From contig NZ_JQNB01000001.1 of NCBI RefSeq assembly GCF_000745005.1, positions 3,155,501 through 3,219,500 of the forward strand: a stretch of 64,000 bases of DNA, given 5' to 3'. The notes below the pieces were generated by a model. That model saw only the letters and a program-made list of their open reading frames with translations. It did no database searches and was not told the origin of the DNA. The translations under genes were made by a program, and so were the position numbers. The stretch comes from Luteibacter sp. 9135 (GTDB lineage: Bacteria; Pseudomonadota; Gammaproteobacteria; Xanthomonadales; Rhodanobacteraceae). Shown here in pieces: positions 12,001 through 21,000 of this stretch (the stretch's first letter is position 1; each line of letters starts with the position of its first letter).

Positions 12001-15000
12001 ATCGTGGCGTGCGGGCGATCCGCGCCGGCGATACGTCGGTCGCGGTCGTCGGTGGCGTGAATACCATCGTGACGCCGGAGGCGCACATCAGCTTCAGCAA
12101 GGCCGGCATGCTGAGCGAGGACGGTCGCTGCAAGACGTTCTCGGCCGATGCCGACGGCTACGTGCGCGGCGAGGGCGTCGCCATGCTGGTTTTGAAGCCC
12201 CTGTCTGCGGCGGAGCGCGACGGCGACGCGATCCACGGCCTGGTGCGTGGCACCGCCGAAAACCACGGCGGCCACGCCAATTCGCTGACCGCGCCCAATC
12301 CGGTCGCGCAGGCGGCGGTGATCCGCAAGGCGCAGCAACAGGCCGGCATCGATCCGCGCACGGTGACCTATATCGAGGCACACGGTACCGGTACCCGCCT
12401 GGGCGATCCCGTGGAGATCCAGGGCCTGAAGGCCGCCTTCGGCGACGATACGGTAGCCGCGCCGTACTGCGGCCTGGGTTCGGTGAAAACCAACATCGGC
12501 CACCTCGAACTGGCCGCCGGCGTGGCCGGCGTGGTCAAGGTGCTGTTGCAGATGAAGCACCGCACGCTGGTGAAAAGCCTGCACAGCGACACGCTCAATC
12601 CTTACATCGACCTGGACGGCAGTCCGTTCTACGTCGTGCGCGAGGCCCGTCCCTGGGCCACCGTGAGCGACGCGCAGGGCCGGCCGCTGCCACGACGCGC
12701 CGGCGTGAGTTCGTTCGGCTTCGGCGGGGTCAACGCACACGTGGTGCTGGAGGAATACGTGCCGGCGACGCCGAGGCCATCCGTGGCGCCGGCCGTGCCC
12801 GCGATCATCGTGCTTTCCGCACGCAACGAGACGCGCCTCGCCGAACAGGTGCGTGCGTTGCAGGCTTTCGTCCTGCAAAGCGACGTCGACCTGGCCGACC
12901 TGGCCTATACGCTGCAGGTAGGGCGCGAGGCCATGGAGGCCCGGCTCGGCTTCGTCGCCGAGAGCATGGCGCATCTGCGCCAGACACTGACCCGGCTGGC
13001 CGACGGTGCGAGTGTCGCGGGTGTCGTACAGGGCAGGGCGCTGCGCAACCGCGCCGCGCCGCCGGTGGTGTTCGACGGCGACAGGGGCGTGCTGCTGCGG
13101 CAGTGGGTCGAGGGACGTGCGGTGGACTGGCGCACGCTGTACGACACGGCGATGCCACGCCGCATCGGCCTGCCCACCTATCCGTTCGCCCGCGAGCGTC
13201 ACTGGATAAGCGTGGGCGCCGTCATCAGCACGCGCCCTGCCACTGCCACTGCCACTGCCACTGCCCCTGTCACTGCCGCCGTAGCCGCCGTAGCCGACGG
13301 GGCAGCGGCGCTGCAGGCCGACGACGAATGGCTGCTCGCGCCGGTCTGGGACGTGATGGCGCCCGCCGTCGTCGACGGTAGCGCCGCTGGCGCCGAACAA
13401 CGCGTGGCGCTGCTCGGCGGGACGGCCGCGCAGCGTGCGTTGCTCACCACGCGTTGGCCGGGTGCGACGGTGCTGGCCTCGCCCGAGGAGGCAGGCCACG
13501 CCATGTTCGATCACCTGGTCTGGATACTCCCCGGGGACACCGCGCCAGATCACGCGACCGACGACTTGACCGACGACGAGGCACTGATCGCCGTCCAGCA
13601 GGACGGCGTGGTCACCGGCTTCCGCCTCGCCAGGGCCTTGCTGGACTACGGGGCCGATGCGCGCGCGTTGCAGTGGACCGTGGTGACCTTCGGCACCCAG
13701 GCGGTGCATCGCAACGACGTGCCTTCACCGGCCAGCGCCGGTGTGCATGGCTGGATCGGCGCGATGGCGCGGGAATACCCGCGCTGGCAGCTGCGCCTGA
13801 TCGACCTGCCGGCTGGCGAACCGTGGCCCGTTGACACGATGTTCGACCTGCCGTGCGAACCCGCCGGGGCGGCATGCGCCTGGCGTCGTGGCCAGTGGCT
13901 GCGCCAGCGGCTTGCCCCCGTGGACGTCGATGCGACGGCGGCGGGCGAACTGCCGTGGCGGCCGGGTGGCGTCTACGTGGTCATCGGCGGCGCCGGCGGT
14001 ATCGGACAGGCCTGGACCGAGCACATGGTGCGCACGTACGGGGCCCACGTGGTGTGGATCGGGCGCCGCGCCGCGGACGCCACGATCGAGCAGGCGCGAC
14101 AGCGCATCGGCGCCTTCGGCCCGACCCCGTGGTACATCGCGGCGGATGCGTCCGACCGCCAGGCACTGGCGCACGCCCGCGACGCGATGCTGGCCCGCCA
14201 TGGCGCCATCCACGGTGTCGTGCATGCCGCCATCGCCCTGCGCGACGGCAGCATCGCGCAGATGGACGAAGAGGGCCTGCGTGCCGGGCTGGCGGCGAAA
14301 GTGGATGCCAGCGTGCGCATGGCGCAGGTGTTCGCCGGCCTGCCGCTGGACATCATGCTGTTCTTCTCGTCGATGATCGGTTTCACGACGCCAGCGGGGC
14401 AGGCCGTCTATGCGGCCGGATGCCGCTTCAAGGACGCCTACGCGCTGCGCCTGGCCGCACGCCTGCCGTATCCGGTGAAGGTCGTCGACTGGGGCTACTG
14501 GGGCAGCATCGGTACGGTGGCCTCGCCCATGTACCGCGAGCGCATGGCCCGACAGGGCATCGGCTCGATCGAGCCGGCCGACGGCATGCGCGCCCTGGAT
14601 CGCCTGATGCGTACGCCGCTCGCACGGCTGGGTTACGTCAAGGTGGTGCCCGGGCGCGAGACCGATGGCGGCGTGTTCGACCTCATCGGTGATACCCGGC
14701 TTCGTGCCGATGTCGCCACGTATCCCTCGGTGGCGATGCCGGTGCCGGCTCTTGCCGCATCGGCCGGGTTCGCGGGCGATGCGGCCGCGCTGGCGGCGGA
14801 GGGCGAGCAGATCGACCGCTTGTCGCTGGCGATCCTGCGCGCGGAGTTGCGCGCCCTGGGCCTGACCGATGCGGCCAAGGCGATCGCGTGGCATCCCCGC
14901 CATGCACGCTGGCTGGCCCATAGCCTGGACCGGGTCGCCCGTGCCGATGCGCTGTCCGGTGCCGGCGCCACGCCGTCGCTGGCCGAGGCCTGGGCCACAT

Positions 15001-18000
15001 GGGACACGCACAAGGTGACATGGCTGGTCGACGGCCACGTACGCCGTGCGCAGGTCGGCCTGGTGGATAGCATGCTGCGTGCACTGCCGGCGATCCTCAG
15101 CGGCCAGGTGCAGGCCACGGCGGTGATGTTCCCCGAGTCGTCCATGCGCCTGGTCGAAGGCATCTACCAGGGCAATGCCGTGGCGGACCACTTCAACGAC
15201 GTGCTCGGCCAGGCGGTGGTGGACTTTGTCGTCGCGCGCATCGCCGCCGACCCGGCGGCCCGCCTGCGCATCCTCGAGATCGGCGCGGGCACCGGTGGCA
15301 CCAGCGCGCGGCTGATGGCACGCCTGGCGCCGCATGCGGCGCATGTCGACACCTACTGCTACACCGACCTCTCGCGTGCCTTCCTGATGCATGCGCAGGC
15401 CACCTACGGTCCGCACTACCCGTACCTGGACTACCGCCTGCTGGATATCGGCCGTCCGCTGGCGGGGCAGGGCATCGAGGCCGGCAGCTACGATCTGGTG
15501 GTGGCCACCAACGTGTTGCATGCCACGCCCGATATCCGCGAAAGCCTGCGCAACGCGAAAGCGCTGCTGCGTCCGCACGGCCTGCTGGCGTTGAACGAGC
15601 TGAGCAGCTGCGAGCTGTGGGCGCATCTCACCTTCGGCCTGCTGGACGGCTGGTGGCTGTACGAGGACGAGGCCCTGCGGATGCCCGGCTGTCCCAGCCT
15701 GTCACCCGCGGGCTGGGCGACGGTGCTTGCCGAGGAAGGCTATGCCCCGGTGGCGTTCCCCGCGCAGGACAGCCACGCACTGGGCCAGCAGGTGATCGTG
15801 GCCCGCAGTGACGGGATCACCCGGCAACGGCAGGTACCGCGCGTGACCGCATCGGCCGCCGTCGCCACGGCGAGCGTGACCGGTACGGTTCCACCGCTGG
15901 CCGTGCCCGCCGACACGCCGGTTGCCGCTAGCCGAACCATGCACGCCGACGTCGCACTGGCGGACAAGTGCAGGGCTGCCCTGCGCAAGCTGGTCGCGGC
16001 CAGCCTGAAGATGCCGGCGGGCAGCATCGAGACCGACATGGGCCTGGACCGTTACGGCATGGACTCCATCCTGGTGCTGGAATTGACCCATGTATTGCGG
16101 GACACGTTCGAGGCACTGGGTATCGGCGAGGCGGTAACCACTACGCTGTTCTTCGAGCATCCGAGCATCGATGCGCTGGCCGATCACTTCATCGCGACCG
16201 AGCCCGACGCGATGGCACGCTGGGTGGGCCTGCATCGCCCATCCGCGCCGCATCGTGACGCCACGGAGGCCACAGACGCCACCGACGGCGCGTCGCGGCG
16301 TATCGGCACGCGCCTGGCCGGCGACACCTTCGTGCTGGCCGACCACCAGGTCAACGGCGCGCGCGTGCTGCCCGGCGTGGTGCACATGGAAATGGCGCTG
16401 GCTGCCGCCCGCCAGGCGCTGGGGCGCGAGGTGCGCGGCCTGCGCAAGATCGTCTGGGCGAGGCCGCTGGTCGCCGACGCGAACGGCGTCACCGTGCATG
16501 TCGCCTGGTCCACCGATCGAAGCGGACGCGACGACTACACGATCCAGGCAGGCGACGATGCCACGGTGTACAGCCAGGGCAGCGCGGCATCCGCGGAAGC
16601 GCCGGCGGCCACCGTGCGACACGACCTGGACACGCTGCGCCGGGACTGCGCGCTGGCCCACGCCGACGCGGCACGATGCCAGGCCGTCTTCGCGCGCAAG
16701 GGGCTGCACTACGGACCCGGCTTCCGTGGCCTGGACGAGCTGTTCATCGGCGATGGCCGGGTGCTGGCGAAGATCTCGCTGCCGGTGTCCGTGGCGTCCA
16801 CGCTGGACGACTACGTGCTGCATCCCAGCCTGCTCGACGCGGCCTTGCAGGCCGCACTCGGCCTGCATCTGGGCTCGGGCGACGACGGCAACGACGATGC
16901 GGACGTGGCGCTCGCGCTGCCGTTCGCGCTGGACGCCCTGGATGTGCTGGCGCCGTGCACGCCCCGGATGTGGGCCTTCGTGCGCTACAGCGATCCGGCG
17001 GGCCGCGACGGACCCGTGCGGTACCTCGACATCGACCTGTGCGATCCGAACGGCGCGGTTTGCGTGCGCCTGACCCGGCTCAGCTTGCGCCTTCTGGATA
17101 TTCCACCGACACGTGACACGCCCACCGACCGGACCCTTCACGACATGAACGACACCACCGGCGTCACCGCATCCACCGGCCCCTCGCGCCTGCTTCGCGA
17201 ACGGAGCGTCCTGCAGCTGAGAAAGCTGATCGCGAAGGGGCTGTCCCTGCCGCTGGACGCCATCGGCGGGAACATCGGCTTCGACGAGTACGGCATCGAT
17301 TCGATCCTGGTCATGGAGCTGACCAACGCGCTGCGCGAAGCCTTCGGCGCCGAACACGTCGGCACCACGCTGTTCTTCGAGCACCGCGACATCGACAGCT
17401 TGGTCGAGCATTTCCTGCAGACCGATCCGGACGGGCTGCTCCGCTGGACCGGGCTCGCGGGAGCGGTCGCACCCGCACCTGCCGCGTCACCCGCACGCGC
17501 CCCGGTGCTCGTATCCGCCGCGGCGCAGGCGGTCGAACAACCGGTCGGAACCTCGGTACCGGCGACTCCCGCCACGACGACGCCCACGGCACCGGTCGTG
17601 CAGCGCGCCGCAGCCACCGCCGTGCACGCGCCGGCGCCCGTGGCGCCCTTCGACGTGGCGATCGTCGGCCTGTCCGGTCGCTATCCCGCGGCCGACGACG
17701 TGCACGGGTTCTGGGAGAACCTGGTGGCGGGTCGCAACTGCGTCACCGAAGTGCCGCCGGAACGCTGGGACCATGCGCATTTCTTCGATGCCGCGAAGGG
17801 CGTGCCGGGCAAGACCTATACGCGCTGGGCCGGCCTCATCGACGGCGTGGATCGCTTCGACCGGCTGTTCTTCAACATCGCCCCGCGCGAGGCGCGGTTG
17901 ATCAGCCCGCAGGAGCGGCTGTTCATGCAGGAGGTGCATGCCAGCATCGAGGATGCCGGCTACACCGCCGCGAATCTGCACACCAACCGGAAGATCGGCG

Positions 18001-21000
18001 TGTTCGTCGGGGTGACCAACGAGCACTACGCCACCGGTGCGCGGTTCTGGTCGATCGCCAACCGCATCTCGCACCTGTGCAACTTCCAGGGCCCGAGCAT
18101 GGCGGTGGACACGGCCTGCTCGTCGTCACTGACCGCCGTGCACCTGGCGATCGAGAGCCTGCGCAGCGGTGACAGCGAGGTGGCGATCGCCGGCGGCGTG
18201 AACCTGATCGTGGCGCCGACCCAGCTGATCGACCTGGCGTCGATGACCATGTTGGCCGCCGACGACAAGTGCAAGTCGTTCGCCGCCGACGGCGACGGCT
18301 TCGTCGATGCCGAAGCGGTAGGCGCGCTGGTGCTCAAGCCGCTGCACCGCGCCGTGGCCGACGGCGACCACGTCTATGGCGTCATCAAGGGCAGCGCGAT
18401 CAACGCCGGCGGCAAGACCAACAGCTACCTGGTGCCCAGCCCGGCCCTGCAGGCGCAACTGGTGGCCGATGCGCTGCGGCGCGCCGGCGTGGACGCCCGC
18501 TCGATCGGCTACGTGGAAGCGCAGGGCACCGGCAGCAGCCTGGGCGATCCCATCGAGATCGCCGGCCTGTCGAAGGCGTTCCGCCAGTGGACGGCGGACC
18601 GGCAGTTCTGCGCGATCGGCTCGGCCAAGTCGAACATCGGCCACTGCGAGAGCGCCAGCGGCTTCGTCGCGATCAGCAAGGTGCTGATGCAGATGAAGCA
18701 CCGCACGCTGGTGCCCAGCCTGCACGCCGCCAGCCTCAACCCGAACATCCGTTTCGCCGATACGCCGTTCTTCGTCCAGCAGGCGCTGGGCCCGTGGACG
18801 CGTCCGACGCAGGAGATCGACGGCCGGCCGCAGGAGCTGCCGCGCCGAGCCGGTGTCTCGTCCTTCGGTGCCGGCGGTGCCAATGCGCACCTGGTGATCG
18901 AGGAATACATCGCCCCGCCCGAGACCGCGCGGGCCATCGACGGTCCGGCGATGATCGTGCTTTCCGCACGCGATCCGGAGCGTCTGCAGGCGCGTGCGCA
19001 GCAGCTGCTGGCGGCGCTCGCGCCCGAACGCATCGACGCGGAGGCGACGCTGGCCGATATCGCGTACACGCTGCAGGTCGGCCGCGAGGGGATGGAAGAA
19101 CGACTGGCCTGGCTGGTCGAATCGGTAGACGAACTGCGCGTGAAGCTGGCGGCCTTCGTCGAAGGCGATGCCGACGGTGCCGAGGCTTACCGCGGCCAGG
19201 CACGGCGCAACGCCTTGGCGATGCTGGCCGACGACGAGGACATGCAGGTGGCCGTGCAGGCCTGGGTGGCCAAGGGCAAGTTCGGCAAACTGCTGGACCT
19301 GTGGGTCAAGGGCTTCTCCTTCGACTGGAACGCCCTGTATGCGCACGGCCAGGCACGTCCACGCCGGATCAGCCTGCCGACCTATCCGTTCGCGCGCGAG
19401 CGCTGCTGGACCGACGTCCGCTACCCGGATGCGCCGGATGCGCCGGGCACGGCGACAGTGCTAGCCGCGACGGCAGTGCCTGCCGCAGCGGACCACGTCG
19501 CTCCCGTCCGCGAAAACGACGACATGGCGGCCATGACGCGGATCTGGTGCGAGCTGCTGGGTCGTCCGTCGGTGGCCGAGGATGACGACTTCTTCGAGCT
19601 GGGCGGCCACTCGCTGCTGGGCACCCAGCTGGCGGCACGGATTCGTGATGAGTTCGGCGTAGACGTGCCGGTAAGCACGCTGCTGGAAGCGCCGACCGTG
19701 ACCGCGCTGCTCGCACGGATGCGCAGCATCGCGCCGATGCAGGCAGCGACGTCCGCGCCGCCGGCCACGACGGATGCCGCCGTCGACACGAACGGCCACG
19801 CTGGCGGGGCAGACGAGAGCGAGGCGTTCCCGCTGTCGTTCGCCCAGCAGCGCCTGTGGTTCCTGGACCAGCTGGAAGGCCATAGCCCGACCTACAACAT
19901 CCCGGCCGCGGTGCGCCTGAAGGGCAGCCTCGACGATCGCTCGCTGCAGGCGGCGCTCGACGATGTGGTGGCCCGCCACGACGCGCTGCGCGCGCGTTTC
20001 GAGAGCATCGACGGCTCGCCCGTGCAGCGCATCGCCAACGACGTGGCGCTGGACTTCGTGCGCCACGACCTGCGCCAGCTGTCGCCGAAGGAACGCGACG
20101 TCAAGACCCGCTGGCTGATGCTGGACGAGGCCCGCACGCCGTTCGACCTGCAGACCGGCCCCCTGGTCCGCAGCCGCCTGCTGCGCCTGGGCGAGCACGA
20201 ACACCTGTTGCTGCTGACCATGCACCACATCGTCTCCGACGGCTGGTCGATGGGCATCGTGGTGCGCGAGCTGGGCATGCTGTACGCCGCGCACAGCACC
20301 GGCGCAGCGGTGTCGCTGCCCGACCTGCCCATGCGCTATGTGGACTTCGCCCGCTGGCAGCGCCAGTGGCTGAGCGGGGAGGTGCTGGATCGCCAGCTGG
20401 ACTACTGGAAGCGCCAGCTGGCCGGCGCGCCCACGCTGCTGACCCTGCCCACCGACCGTCCGCGCCCGGCTCGCCAGGGGCAGGACGGCGCCGCGCTCGC
20501 CTATGCGCTGCCGACGGGCCTGAGCGCGCAGCTGAACGCGCTCAGCCGGAAGTCGCAGAGCACGCTGTTCATGACGTTGTGCGCGGCGTTCAACGTGCTG
20601 CTGGCCCGCTATGCCGGGCAGGGCGACATCTGCATCGGCACGCCGATCGCCAACCGCAACCGCAGCGAGATCGAGGACCTGATCGGTTTCTTCGTCAACA
20701 CGCTGGTGCTGCGCACGCAGGTGGACCTGTCGACCGGCTTCACCGACTTGCTGAAACAGGTGCGCACCACCACGCTGGATGCCTACGCACACCAGGACGT
20801 GCAGTTCGAGCAGCTGGTCGGCGCCGTGCAGCCCGAACGGCATACCAGCTACACGCCGTTGTTCCAGGTGATGCTGGTGCTGCAGAACTCGCCGATGAAC
20901 CTGGCGCTGCCCGGCTTGCAGCTGGAGCTGGTGCCGCACGAGGTGGTCACGGCCAAGTTCGACATCACCCTGACGCTCACCGAAGGCCCGGCGGGCCTGC

